DNA of 64,000 nucleotides. Origin: Flaccisagitta enflata. Its lineage: Eukaryota > Chaetognatha > Sagittoidea > Aphragmophora. The translations under genes and the position numbers were made by a program. Positions 34,976-46,011 of this stretch are shown piece after piece; positions within the stretch are counted from its first letter, which is position 1, and each line of letters starts with the position of its first letter. Under the pieces are notes generated by a model. It was not told the origin of the DNA, searched no databases, and was given only the letters and a program-made list of their open reading frames with translations. Location of the stretch: the NCBI GenBank assembly GCA_965153355.1, contig OZ231126.1, positions 69,068,001 through 69,132,000 of the forward strand, in the 5' to 3' direction.

Positions 34976-35071
34976 TACCAACAAAAGAACGAATGAAAGA
35001 ATGAAAGAACGAAAGAAGAACGCAAAGAATGAAAGAATGAAAGAATGAAAGAATGAAGAATGAAAGAACAA

Positions 35072-35107
<36 letters not shown>

Positions 35108-35198
35108 AAAAGAAAAAAAAAAGAAAGAAAGAAGAGAGGGAAAAAATGCTAGGAAAAGAAAGAAGGAAAGAAAGAAGGAAATAAAGAAGGAAAAGAAA

Positions 35199-35250
<52 letters not shown>

Positions 35251-35875
35251 ACAAAAGAAAGAAAGAAAAAAAGGAAATAAAAAGGAAAAAAATAAAGAAA
35301 AAGGGAAAAAGAGTGTAAGGAGGTAAGAACCAATGAAACAAATAGACCCAATGAAAATAGAAACACAGTAAGAAATATGGAAAGAAAGAAAGAAAGAAAG
35401 AAAGAAAAAGAAAGAAAGATATAAAGGAAAGTAAGAAAAGAAAGAAAGGATGAAAGAATGAAAGAGAGAAAGGAAGAAATAAAGAAAGGAAGAAAGGATG
35501 AAAGGAAGAAAAAGAGAAAGGAAGAAAGAAAGAAAGAAAGAAAGCAAAGAGAAGAGGAAAAACGAATACCGAAAGAAGAAAGAAACAATTGAAGAAGAAA
35601 TAAACGAAACAAAAAAGAGAAAAAAATGAAAGAGAAAGAAAGAAAGAAAGAAAGAAGGAAAGAAGGAAATAGGCAAAGAAAAAAAGAAAGAAAGAAAGAA
35701 AGAAGGAAGGAGTTTAAAGAAAGAAGGAAAGAAAGAAAGAAAGAAAATAAGAACTATGTAAAGCTTAGAAGGAGGAAAGAAGGAAGGACAAAAAGAAATG
35801 AAAGAAAGAAAGAAAGAAAGAAAGAAAGAAGGGAAGAAAGAAATGAGAAAAAGAAAGAATGAGAAAAAAAGAATA

Positions 35876-35907
<32 letters not shown>

Positions 35908-36005
35908 AAAAGAAAGAAATATGATGAGCGAAGGATAGAAGAAAGGAAGGGAGGAAAGAAGGAAAGACAGGAAGAAAGAAAGAAAGAAAGAAGGAAAAAG
36001 AAAAA
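34938..36005. repeat. ~1.07-kb GAAA-type homopurine tract
   Basis: Almost uninterrupted purines on this strand: (GAAA)n with GGAA, GAAT and AAAAG variants and only scattered pyrimidines. Large Phe/Ser and Lys/Glu ORFs (up to 298 aa) are artefacts. Confidence 0.97.
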
Positions 36006-36257
36006 AAGAAATAAGAAATGATAGATTGACAAATAAGTTGGCCAAAAGTACACATATTTTTCTTTTTTTTCTTTTTTTTTGCCCTGGTCCTTCTCATGGG
36101 TCATCTTTATGAGTTGTTCATTTGTTTTGGAAAAAGTTTAAAATAAACGACGTAAGATGTCCTTTCCTGACTGGTCTCCTTTAATTTCATGCTTTTCTTT
36201 CTCTGAGAACAAAAACAAAAGATCCTAGATCTAGTAGATAAAGGAAAGAAAACAAAA

Positions 36258-36258
<1 letters not shown>

Positions 36259-36327
<69 letters not shown>
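36259..36327. repeat. (GA)n microsatellite
   Basis: About 34 GA units. Confidence 0.97.
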
Positions 36328-36328
<1 letters not shown>

Positions 36329-36451
36329 AACAAAATCAGATAGCAAGAAGAAAAAAAAAGGAAGGAAAGAAAGAGAGGAAGAGAGAAATAAAGATAAAAG
36401 AGTAACATATAAAGAGAGCTTACAAGAGGAAATAAGAAAGAAAGAATGAAG

Positions 36452-37047
36452 GCATTATCTAGGAAATAGAAAATCTTCCCACTCTGGGCAGTCATGTCAT
36501 TTAATGACACAATCACGTATATCAGCTGATTGCAAATCACTGAATAATGGATGTAAGCTCCCTCTGACATAATTACCACCACCATTAGCCAGTTCAGCAA
36601 TTTGTAAGAGTTTCTGGAGGCATTTCTTTTTGAGGACAGTCCCAGCATTTTTGCGTGATGAATTTCCTTTTCCTTTTTTCATCTTTGAGTGATCATAACT
36701 TTTAAATGGCTGGGCTGATTTTGTTGCGCAAAAATACAAAAAGATGCCCTTTGAAAAACTCTTCAGTTTGGTCACCAATTTTTTATCGATTCGTTAATCC
36801 AAGGCTAAATGAGTTATCAATTTTGATGAGATTAAGTCTTACTGTAAAAAATCAAATTGAGGAACCCCAAAACGGAACTAAAGTAAGATAACTTTTGAAA
36901 CTTATTGGGATAGCAAGATGCGGTTTGCGTAGATGGTTTGGAAATTTGAAGAGCTTCATTTTTGTCACCAATTTTTTCCTAATCAGATGATTGTTACAAG
37001 AGATAAAGACTGAGACGTGTAGAAAGATTTCTATTTCCTAGATAGTA
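36452..37047. mobile_element. fold-back element E4
   Basis: GCATTATCTAGGAAATAGAA then AATCTTC is mirrored by GAAAGATTTCTATTTCCTAG then ATAGTA. The length is ~596 bp. Copy-specific arm word: ATAGAAA-TCTT. Interior words (ACTTTTAAATGGCTGGGCTG) correspond in position to E2 and E3. Confidence 0.8.
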
Positions 37048-37216
37048 TAGGTTATTATGCAATTATAGGTCATTATTGGTAATCAAAGGTCAGTATGTAA
37101 TCATACTAGAAAGGAGATCGTGACAAAGGATACGCACATACGAAAAGTTGAAAACATATTGCACTTACCATGTAAGATGTGATTGAATGTGAACAAAAGA
37201 TAGATTGATTGAACAT

Positions 37217-37262
37217 ATGGATGAATGAATGAAAGAATGAGTGAATGAATGAATGAATGAAT
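37217..37262. repeat. (AATG)n microsatellite
   Basis: About ten AATG units with AAAG and AGTG variants. Confidence 0.9.
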
Positions 37263-38380
37263 GAGAACAATGAATTTCCAAATCCATGAATCATTGAATA
37301 CGCGGATTAATTAGTGAGATGAGAGCAAAAAAAAATTACCATCAAAAAAAAATCTGTAAGACACAATGAAAAATATGCAGAAAATAAAAATATGCAGAAA
37401 ATGGCAATTATTATAATGCCTTTTCTTCATAAATTAGCTAATAGATTTCAAACTTGTAAAAAATATTAAATAAAGTAATTTTCCTATTTGTAGTTAACAT
37501 TTCCAGACTTTTTTGATCACATTAATATTACCGTTTGAGGAATAAGGTTCTGTAGAGCTTCAAGCAAGTCCGGGGACCCCTATTATATTAGATCCTAAAA
37601 TTTACATAGTACTTTGGGAAACACATATCTAGGCTTGCTTGACCCAATTTTAGGTGCGTGTGCGAATGTCATAAAAAACAGGCAAAATATGGCCATATTT
37701 ATTTAATTTTGGCCATTTTATGCTCTAAAGCCCATCTTAAACTCGGAAAAGAGCCTAGAAATTTTTTAGGCGCCTAAAATAGACCCTAATTAGGCTGTAT
37801 GTAAAAAATTTTGAGAATATAACATTGTTTTTGCAATTTAAAAAAAAGGTTGTTACAATTAGAAAAAAAAAAAAAACATGGTTTTTGCAATTTTTTTAAA
37901 GAAAAAAAATGTTGTTTCCCCTCTTAAAGTTGACCAATTTAGACGAAATTTTTACTGGAGGTACTTGACATCATAGACTACCTCCATGTAAAATTGTATT
38001 CAAATCGGAGCGCTGAAAGTACTGAAAATTGTGTTTGAAATGAAAAAAGTTGATAATTTGCATAAAAAATATGAAATTATCAATATTTAGATTATTATAA
38101 TAGATTTTGCATAAATTTTTTTTGTTTTGTAATCAAGAAGTAACATACTTACAAAAACTGTTTTCAAAAATCATTAAATTAGATGTAAATTTTTTGACCT
38201 TATTGAAAGCCAAATTTCTTGCGATCTTGCTCCGTGTCGTAAAGGGGAGTCTTTTTTTTCATTGCATCTTCTTCTGTGTGCATCTCATGATGTCTAGTTG
38301 ACTGCCTGCCTGTTTTTGTCATTCAATCTGTCTCTCTGTGTCTCCCTTTGTCTTTGAGTGTGTGCATGTGTGCGTGTGTG
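37263..38380. other. AT-rich intergenic, nothing seen
   Basis: Poly(A)/poly(T) runs near 37845-37910. No coding or transposon signal. Confidence 0.5.
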
Positions 38381-38384
38381 TGTG

Positions 38385-38452
38385 TCTCTCTCCCCTTTCC
38401 TCTCCTCCCTCCTCTCCTTCCCTCTCCTCTGCCCTTCTCCCCTTAGTTAAAG
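38385..38452. repeat. CT-rich low-complexity tract
   Basis: CTCCCCTTTCCTCTCCTCCC-type sequence beside a family B copy. Confidence 0.7.
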
Positions 38453-38454
38453 CG

Positions 38455-38880
38455 GCTAAAGGGGTCGATGATCATGCTTTCACATATGGGGAATCTTCTG
38501 CATTCTCTCCCCCCAGCCTCCAGATCTATATCTCAGCCTGAGTCTATACATCTCAGCCTCGAGGCCCAATCCCAGTCTTGAGGCTCAACCCACTAAGGCC
38601 CAAATCCCAACCCAAGGCCAGATTCCACTCTCTAGGGATTTGGGCGTGGCTAAGACTGGGATTTGGGCCTTGAGGCTGGGATATGGCCCCAGGCCGAGAT
38701 ATAGTGGCTCGGGAGGCTGGGGATGTGGGGCGGGATAAGATGAGAAATTCCCATATGTGTGTAAGACAGGTCATCGAGCTCCTCTGCCGCTGCCCTGCTC
38801 CCCCTCAACTTCTAAATCACAACCCACGAAGAGGCACGGGCATCGCTGACCCCAACGCTTGCGACTATTCCTCTAATCAC
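38455..38880. mobile_element. family B element 4 (decayed)
   Basis: Left GGGGTCGATGATCATGCTTT then CACATATGGGGAAT, right AATTCCCATATGTGTGTAAG then ACAGGTCATCGAG and GCCGCTGCCCTGCTCCCC. The core holds inverted 20-bp units (CAGCCTCGAGGCCCAATCCC versus GGGATTTGGGCCTTGAGGCT). Many small deletions. The tail GGCATCGCTGACCCCAACGC is still recognisable. Confidence 0.75.
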
Positions 38881-39030
38881 CCTCCCTCTCTCTCCCCTCT
38901 ATCTCTCCCTCTCCTCCTCCTCTCCCCTTCCCTCCCCCTCTCTCCCTCTCCTCCTTCCTCTCTCCCTTCTCTCTCTCTCTCTCCCTCCCCGTCTCTCCCT
39001 CTCTCTCTCTCCCTCTTTTCTTTCATGTGT
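38881..39030. repeat. CTCCCTCT low-complexity tract
   Basis: CT-rich, interrupted by CCCC blocks. Confidence 0.85.
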
Positions 39031-39130
39031 GGTGTGGGGGAGTGTGTGTCTCTTCGTCTCTTCTTTCCTTCATTTTCTTCTCTTTCCCTCTCTCAAGCAG
39101 AATAGAATGCAAAAGCTAGCATCATAAAAC

Positions 39131-39620
39131 TGTGTAACATCCTGACTCTTCTGTCGTGTTACATAGAATAAAAATGATCAATGAAAATTCGACAAGAAAA
39201 ATGCTGAAAAAATAAAAAAGATTAAAAATTCATAGCGCCAAAACTAATGATCATAGAGACTTTGGTTGGCGCTATATTTGATATAGCACAAGCTTCTTTT
39301 CTAGCTGTAACTTCCTTTAACACAAAAACTAGTGCTGAAAACTTTATTTCTCCTCATTGCCATAAAAGTAGCTAAATTTGTGTAACATCTTTGACTCTTC
39401 ACTCTTATTACATGGGACCCAAAATGATCAATGAAAATATCATTTTTGCAAAAGGAAAAAATTCTTATGATCTGTACCCACAGCGCTGTAACTAATGATC
39501 AGAGACTTCAGTTATGCCATTTATGGAAAGAGAAAAATGTCTCTTTGTTAGCTATGAATATCAAAATGTGCATCATCTCAACCCCAAAATGGCAACAACT
39601 TTCAAAATTGTCTGAAAATC
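39131..39620. repeat. ~248-bp direct tandem duplication
   Basis: TGTGTAACAT starts at 39131 and 39379. Both units share AAAATGATCAATGAAAAT, AACTAATGATCA-AGAGACTT and CTAGCTGTAA/TTAGCTATGA segments, but at only moderate identity. Confidence 0.7.
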
Positions 39621-40000
39621 CAAAATGAAAAAACTTTAATTCTCTCTCACGAAGCCAAAAAGTCGACTATTTAATTCTGATTTCTTTTTCCAATCATTGC
39701 TGTAAGTCTTAAAGTGCCCAAAAGGCTACCATTTTGATTGAAAGACCTGATTCCTGGGATGATCACTGTGCATCAGATGCATTGATCTATTTAAGGAGAA
39801 AAAAATCTAAATGATAGTTAATTCATAAAATCTTACGACATAAGTAAAAAGTGCAATAGCATCTGTGGACATAATAAGTGTTATTGCATCTTTTTGGATC
39901 AACCTAGAAAATCCTGGTAAGGTAGATATTTGTTGAATAAAACAATTGGCTGTTTTGCCTTGTGCTATAGGGTCAAATAAGGTCGAATATGGTAAAAAGT
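39621..40000. other. intergenic, nothing seen
   Basis: No feature recognised. Confidence 0.5.
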
Positions 40001-40084
40001 AACAAGGCCGGATACACGGCCAATAAGCAGTCACTGGCGGGTGGGCAGGGGCAGTGATTGAGGCGGGCAGGAGCAGTATGGGTC
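40001..40084 (-). mobile_element. family A fragment (distal end only)
   Basis: AACAAGGCCGGATACACGGC, box AGTCACTGGC, GGGTGGGCAGGGGCAGTGAT, then cut. The hairpin half is absent. Confidence 0.7.
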
Positions 40085-40099
40085 AGATCCAGGGCTGAA

Positions 40100-40230
40100 A
40101 AGCTATTAACAGGTTGCCCAAGGGCAATATGGGGCCAGCGATATCCGTTGCCCTGCTTTGCATGGTTGTCAATTGGAATGTGAGGAAGAACGGCAGCCAT
40201 CCCAAAGGGTACAAAGTCCTGGGGACTTTC
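40100..40230. mobile_element. family C fragment
   Basis: AACAGGTTGCCCAAGGGCAA, CAGCGATATCCGTTGCCCTG, then CAAAGTCCTGGGGACTTT. It stops where a family A hairpin begins. Confidence 0.7.
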
Positions 40231-40235
40231 TTTTT

Positions 40236-40454
40236 AGTCGCGTGCACGCGACTCTGCAACCTGCTTTGTCCGCCGGTCGGTCGGTTGGTCGGTCTGTCGG
40301 TTGGTCGGTCGGTCACACTTTACTTTTTTATCAATTTTATTTCTATATAGCATTTTAGGCCATAAGAAAGATACGTTTCTCATCCTAAGTCATTTTAAGT
40401 CATTATAAGTCATTCTAAATGTAAGTCTGCGGACGGGACTTATAGGCCTTGTTT
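40236..40454 (+). mobile_element. family A repeat, GTCGCG subfamily
   Basis: Hairpin AGTCGCGTGCACGCGACT (40236-40253), a CTGCAACCTGCTTTGTC box, a GGTCGGTCGGTTGG tract, then ACTTTACTTTTTT. It ends GGCCTTGTT at 40446-40454. The distal box region reads GCGGACGGGACTT and is poorly matched. Confidence 0.7.
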
Positions 40455-41098
40455 TCGCCCGCTCGCCCCAGCCATCCTAATACCGGAAACTTTCTAGGCG
40501 TGCTGACCTGTCTGTACCATCTGTCTGAAGTCTGTGAGAGCGATGGTTCATGTTTTTGTACAAAGGAGCCGCCTCTTTTGATTGCAAGAATGTGCAATGA
40601 AAACAAAAAAACTCTCACTCCCCTGCAGCTTCTCCTGCCTCTAAAATGTCTCTGCTGTTGCTCTGCTGCTTTCTGGTCCCATTTTTTGAGTGAAAAAAAT
40701 CGATGAAAGATGCGATGATGGATTTCCCTCATGCAATGAACAGATATAGCAACTATTTTCCATGTGCTATAACTCCTAAAGTGATAAAAAGTACATCTTC
40801 AGATTTTAAACATAGAATCGTCATTGCCATAGCTACACGTAGAGCCTAATCATTCCATGGCAAAAGGCGGCAATTTGTTTTTTTTTCTGTCTCAGTAATG
40901 ATATAAAGAGGAAAACAATACTTAAAGTTACTTTCTGGGCAATACAAGATAAAGAATCGTTAGAAACTGGTGTGGATCACTTTCTACAATGTCTATCTAT
41001 AGTATCTACAGATCTATCAATCGAAAAATTAAATCTAAAATTCATTATTTATTCGCCATATCACTAAAATACGACCTTATTGCATCCATCCGTTTGTC
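40455..41098. other. intergenic, no gene accepted
   Basis: An ORF on each strand at 40415-40732 has no recognisable motif. A possible exon cannot be excluded. Confidence 0.45.
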
Positions 41099-41390
41099 AT
41101 TCTCCCCAGGCCCTCTCAGACCTGAAATCTGCTCTCTCAGGCCTGAGATCTACTCTCTTGGGCATTAATCTGCCTTCTCAGGTCTTGAATCTGAGAGAGC
41201 AGATTTAAGCCTTGTAAGGACAGGTTTCAGGCCTAAGAAAGCAGTTTTCAGGCCTGACAGAGCAGATTCAAGGTCTGAGAGGGAAGACTTCAGGCCTGGG
41301 AGGGCCTGGTGGGACTAATGAACAAATGGACGGACGAATGGGTGAACGGACGGATGGACAGACGGACAGACCGACAGATGGATGGACGTG
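41099..41390. mobile_element. family C core (inverted 21-bp minisatellite arrays)
   Basis: CCCTCTCAGACCTGAAATCT-type units on the left reverse to TTCAGGCCTAAGAAAGCAG-type units on the right (switch near 41190), then a GGACGGATGGACAGAC tract. The outer arms are lost. Confidence 0.75.
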
Positions 41391-42596
41391 ATGTGTTACT
41401 TTTAATGAAAAGAAAGTCAAAATTATCAAAGGGAGTCAAAAGCAGACTTGAAAAAGGTCCTAAAGGGTAAAAGTAGTAAAATCATGAACATAAAACACTT
41501 TTATTGAGTCAAATTGGATATTTGCGGTTTGATAAAGGGCGCGTGACTTATAAATGTTGTCCTAGTTATACAATCGGTTTCGGTGATTCTACAAACGAAA
41601 TGTATAAAGTGCATTTAATGTCACAAAAAAAAATGTATATAAATCAGGAGGCAGAATCTTTTATTGGTCATTTCCCTTTGGATCAATCGCTGATTTCCTT
41701 TTTTTAATCGCGGGTAGGTTATCTGTATTTTTTTTCTTTGCTTGGTATTATCTAATTGTTCTATTCTTCGTGCGGTATTTCTACCTATAAACTGCAATTT
41801 TCTGTAACTTTTGTCGTAAACTGGCTTAACTCATGCTCCAAGGTGACTTGCAATTCGTAGGAAAATATTCACAAAGGAACGTGGACAGAAGAATTTGACG
41901 CACAAGAAGAGCAAGTCTCTGAAAAACAAAAACAAAGAAGAACAAACAAAGAAAACTCGATCGAAAATTAAATAGCACATCTATAAAACGCAAGTAAGAA
42001 TAATTCAAGTTTAGCGGCAGGATAGTCGATGATAAAACAAACATTGAAGTAAATATTCGTTTTATTTCATATAATTTTTTCTATAAATTGGCGTGAACGT
42101 TTCAGGTTATAAAAGTCACCGGGCCGTTTGGGTGTGTCAACATGCAAAAGTATTTTAAATCAGATCATCAACATCAAGGAGTTTGAATAAGAAAAATATG
42201 AAATTATTAGAAAATTTTCAAAGATATATACCTCTAGAATCTGCATCCGGTTTTGTTGAAGATAACACACAAAACTTCTAAAGAGAAGATCCTTCTTTGT
42301 CTCTTTTAGTGATAAATGAACAATGTTTATTTAGGTGCAAATAAAATTAGTTTTGAAATATTCATGTATTCAAACTTGATTATATTCATGAACAAAAATA
42401 TTGACAAAAAATTATCAATATAGCAATAAATCAATTACCTGCTAAAAAGAGGTTTAAAAAAAAAAAGATAAATGAAATTTAACAAAATGAAGATGCTAAA
42501 ACTCTTAACATTTGATTACTTATCTTGTTTGATATACATAGTCTTATCAAAAAACCTTTTGCATATTGACTCACCTAACCGCGCCGTGTAATACTT
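41391..42596. other. AT-rich intergenic, nothing seen
   Basis: No repeat family or coding exon recognised. Confidence 0.5.
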
Positions 42597-42598
42597 TT

Positions 42599-42672
42599 AG
42601 TCGTATGCACGCGACTCTATAACTGGCTATGTCGGCTGGTCGCTCTTTCAGTCGGTCAAGCTTTGTTTATTT
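42599..42672 (+). mobile_element. family A fragment (hairpin end)
   Basis: AGTCGTATGCACGCGACT, then CTATAACTGGCTATGTCGGC and a short GTCG tract. It is immediately followed by a complete copy of another subfamily. Confidence 0.7.
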
Positions 42673-42871
42673 AGTTGCAGACACGCAACTCTTTAAGAGG
42701 CTTTGTCTGTCCGTCCGTTCGTCCGTCCGTCCGTCCGTCCGTCCGTCCGTACGTCCGTCCGTTCGTCCATCCGTTGGTCCCTAATGATCTAGTTGGAAAG
42801 TGTAAAAACGCGCATTTTTGGCCCCTGCCCACCTGTCCGCAACTGGCATTGGCCGTGTATCCGGCCTTGTT
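42673..42871 (+). mobile_element. family A repeat, GTTGCAG subfamily
   Basis: Hairpin AGTTGCAGACACGCAACT (42673-42690), a CTTTAAGAGGCTTTGTC box and a (GTCC)n tract of ~60 bp. CCTGCCCACCTGTCCGCAAC gives distal box GTCCGCAACT (42835-42844), then GGCCGTGTATCCGGCCTTGT, T. It pairs with the 23.1-kb copy as a subfamily. Confidence 0.85.
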
Positions 42872-43114
42872 CCTCAATGATGGGTTTTTGCCTAACTGCC
42901 AATGCCCATATCACTCCCTCTTTTGGCATAAACGGAGATCCACACATAACAGATAATGTTTGTTGGCGCCTTGACATCCACTATTGCGGGGTTCTACTGC
43001 GCCAATAATTCTTTAATACAACCATCGCTTGATATTGTAAACGCGTCTTCTCGATGGTCGTTTTAAATGTATATCCAACTTTAATTCCCCCAATTGCCAC
43101 AACTTATTCCACAG

Positions 43115-43300
43115 CCATTTCGGTCGGGCGGCGTCAGCATGTTGCCGCCGATTTTCCTTCCGCGTCACTCTTTCTTCTTCCTGTCGTTCTTCCTGTCCAC
43201 CTGCTGGCCTCTCATTGCGCAAATCATTCCTCTGACCATCTGCAACGAAGGCAAACTCCCGTGGCATCACGCCGTGCGCAAATGCCAGGAATTCTACCAG
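43115..43300 (+). CDS. candidate internal exon of a membrane protein, unknown family
   Basis: A C/T-containing tract ending ATTCCACAG precedes and GTAATT follows a 186-nt segment, 62 codons with phase 0 at both ends. The frame is open, strongly G/C at third positions, and reads PFRSGGVSMLPPIFLPRHSF with a hydrophobic stretch (FFFLSFFLSTCWPLIAQIIP) and a Cys/Trp/His-bearing tail (CNEGKLPWHHAVRKCQEFYQ). The hydrophobic run suggests one transmembrane helix. Composition is unlike the AT-rich flanks. I do not recognise the family. This is the best host-gene candidate in the window. No start or stop exon has been identified. Confidence 0.45.
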
Positions 43301-43377
43301 GTAATTATATAAAACAAACGACAAAGCCTTATTCCGTATTTGCGAGAGAGAAGGAAAAAGGTCTGTCCTGAGACAGT

Positions 43378-43590
43378 TGACCCCGTGACCTAATTAGGTC
43401 AATAACTAATTGATTAATGACCTAGTTAATGACCCTTTAATTGCTACTTTATAACCCTTTAATTGCGCCTAATGACCCCCTAATTGCGCCTAATGACCCT
43501 GCTAATTGCCTATGACCTATTTACTGTGACCTTATTCCTGTGACCTGTGTGACCTAATTGCTGCTAATTGATGGCTAATTGTTGCTTATT
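43378..43590. repeat. degenerate TAATGACC/TAATTG tandem repeat
   Basis: TAATGACCC and CTAATTGCGCC units recur many times with irregular spacing. Confidence 0.75.
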
Positions 43591-43603
43591 TGTTAGCAGT
43601 GAA

Positions 43604-43650
43604 GGAATGCCCAGGCAATGTGATGGTACATTCCATTGCCTGGGTATTCC
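43604..43650. repeat. 47-nt near-perfect hairpin
   Basis: GGAATGCCCAGGCAATG and CATTGCCTGGGTATTCC pair over 17 bp with one mismatch around a 13-nt loop. It could be a small fold-back, or a short-hairpin RNA if transcribed. Confidence 0.8.
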
Positions 43651-44778
43651 CACTGTGTTTTGATAGAGGGGAAGAGGAAAAGGATGTCTTTTTCTCCCTC
43701 TTTTACTTTTTCTACCCAACTCTTTAACTCTCTCTCTAGCTCTCTGACAATCTCAGATAAGATCTTTTTCTTCTTTCTCTCTTCTCTCTCTCTCTCGCTT
43801 CCTCTTCTCTGATGATGTCGAAAGACAGGGTCTGGGATGTCCCCACAAAAATCTCCAGTTTTGACACCTTTGATAAATTCTAAAGCTTCAAATAAGATCT
43901 GAATTTACATGACTTTTGAATAACACCAAATTCAACGCATGTATTATTTAAAAACATCTAAATTATTTGATTGTTCTTATCTAAGAGTAATACTGTGGCT
44001 TCTCATTGCAAATTCTCAGCATCTATAGTCATTTGCCATGCCGCCCGTGGGAGTCTTACTTGACAGCTCTTTTCATTTCAGACTGAAAGATCTTATAGTT
44101 TAAACCTATATAATTTCTAAACGCTTGAGCTGGAATTCTGGGATTGACCAAATTGCTATTTTAGAACATACAGATTAAAAATACAAATAATATGTTTTTC
44201 GTTTTCCAAGATTCATGTTATTACACTTTTCATTAAAATTATTTACTAGTAATTTTCTAAAGGTGTGATAGTCATTTGACAGAAAAAGTACTTGCAAGTT
44301 GTCTTCCATTAGGAGCCCCGCTTAAACATATCAGACAATATTTGCTCTTCATTTACAAGATCAAAGAAAGCAACCTCTTTTATTCTAGTCAAACCTAATA
44401 TTTTCATGAATTTGTGGTACTAAAATATTATAGAAGCTAAAAACTACTTAACTTCAGGCGCTGAAATTTTGCATTTAAAACAAGTGTGTATTACGCTAAT
44501 AGATAGAAACCAATTAAAATATTTAATAGCTTTGCGTTAATACATCTTTGTTGTTGTAATAGAATATCAAAATAGTATTTTGTGTTGAATACTTAAATGA
44601 TATAGTGTTAACTTGAGACTGATTTGTTCTACAGGTTTTAAATGAGAGAATATTTTTGCCTGATATGACTTTCTGTTTGAAAGGCTGATTGCCAGAGGGC
44701 TTATTGTTAGAGGATGGGATATTTACCTACAAATGTGGCAGATTCCATCGACGCCCGGTTCACCTATTTGCCCCACAG
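43651..44778. other. intergenic or intronic, CT-rich then AT-rich
   Basis: A CT-rich stretch at 43695-43810 lies near the left edge of the window's longest microsatellite-poor region. One E-like word (ATTTCTAAACGCTTGAGCT, near 44116) is present without ends. Confidence 0.45.
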
Positions 44779-44837
44779 GATATCGGCTCTGCAGCCGCTG
44801 CTCAGGCAGACCACCGGCTCAATCGGCGGTCGACACG
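44779..44837 (+). CDS. possible small exon, unknown product
   Basis: A pyrimidine-rich acceptor (TTTGCCCCACAG) precedes GATATCGGCTCTGCAGCCGC and more, reading DIGSAAAAQADHRLNRRST, and CG|GTGCAG could be a donor. It is GC-rich in an AT-rich setting. It could be a third exon between 43115 and 45203, but its phase (0 to 2) does not join cleanly to 45203, so the call is weak. Confidence 0.2.
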
Positions 44838-45074
44838 GTGCAGAGTCGCACTGACAAAAATGTTGGCAGAATAACCAAAGAGGTTAACGCAGTTGACCGA
44901 ATGGTTAGCATTTTACTTACTTATCACACCCAGCAGATCAGAGCCTAGGTCTGTGATGCTTGTGAAACTTCTTTTCTGCCTTCTCTGTTCACACATTCTA
45001 GAGCTACATGATATGTTGATTCTTTGTCAATGGCTTTCTACACCATGTTCCCGTCACTTCAGTAGCAATGGCTT

Positions 45075-45118
45075 AGTCGCATGCGACTCTTACACTCGCT
45101 ACCGTTGGCTCCACCCAT
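45075..45118 (+). repeat. family A hairpin remnant
   Basis: AGTCGCATGCGACT palindrome, then CTTACACTCGCTACCGTTGG. Only the hairpin end remains. Confidence 0.5.
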
Positions 45119-45202
45119 AAGTTAAAACCACATACTTTATTGTGGTTTTTGTTTTTTAGGTCATGGTTTGTATACGATTTCAGAATGAGTTCTTTATTGC
45201 AG

Positions 45203-45294
45203 CTGATTAGTTGTGGAAACGGACTGTCAGAAAGAAAAATACTGCCCCGAGGACCGCTGAGTTTAGTTTCAGTGGAACATTACCTCGTGAACAG
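45203..45294 (+). CDS. candidate internal exon, unknown product
   Basis: GAGTTCTTTATTGCAG precedes and GTGACT follows a 92-nt open segment reading LISCGNGLSERKILPRGPLS then LVSVEHYLVN. The peptide is non-repetitive and mixed in composition. Start phase 0 matches the end phase of the 43115-43300 exon, so the two could belong to one plus-strand gene with a ~1.9-kb intron. Family not recognised. Confidence 0.35.
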
Positions 45295-45932
45295 GTGACT
45301 GACTGAGTCATGCATGGATAAGCATTAAATACACTGAGATGATCTTTTATGATGCTATTTTGTTTGATCTGTGATTAGAGATGGAGAAGATATGACCATA
45401 GTATATTTCTTCATTTCTGCATCATTTTTTCTGATTTTCCTTCTGTTACCCTGCCTGGGAACCATGCCCATGGTGTTACTCATTTCAGCCAGTGGGGACA
45501 TTTGCTATACTCACCCTTGACTGTTTCACCACAGTCCACGGACGGGTCGAAACAGTCACGATAATTATTCACCTAAAGCTTAACTGGCATTAACGCATGA
45601 GTGTCTGAGTTTGACTCTGACTTGCAGAAAGAAAGTTGGAAAATAGAAGGCATCTGTCTGCTATTCCATAAGGCCTTCACCAACTGAAGCAGGAATGAGC
45701 AGTAATGCAGACGGGCAAAATATAATGATGTACCATAGACACAATAAGCGACAGAAACAGACACAACATGCTCATCTTCTTCGCTCCATGTTACTGATAT
45801 ACTCTGCCTTCTGCTCCTGCCCATCCCATTATCTCCACCCATATCATTCCTAGTGCTGATTGTGAATCATGCAAAATTCGCACAGGTCAAGTAAAAGGGC
45901 AAAGACAAAGAGATCAAAACAAGATAAAATAC

Positions 45933-46011
45933 CTGCCAGTAGACGCGTTCATAAACCACAGGCCCACAGCAATCTCCAGGAAATAACTGGTTAATTGTCC
46001 AGCTCAAATAT
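45933..46011 (-). CDS. weak exon candidate on the minus strand
   Basis: Minus-strand CTTTTGTGCAG precedes and GTATTT follows a 79-nt open segment whose peptide includes YLSWTINQLFPGDCCGPVVY. Splice signals are plausible. No family, no neighbours. Confidence 0.2.

Noticed and set aside
34880-36104. Phe/Ser and Lys/Glu-rich ORFs up to 298 aa
   Set aside because: Translations of the GAAA homopurine tract.
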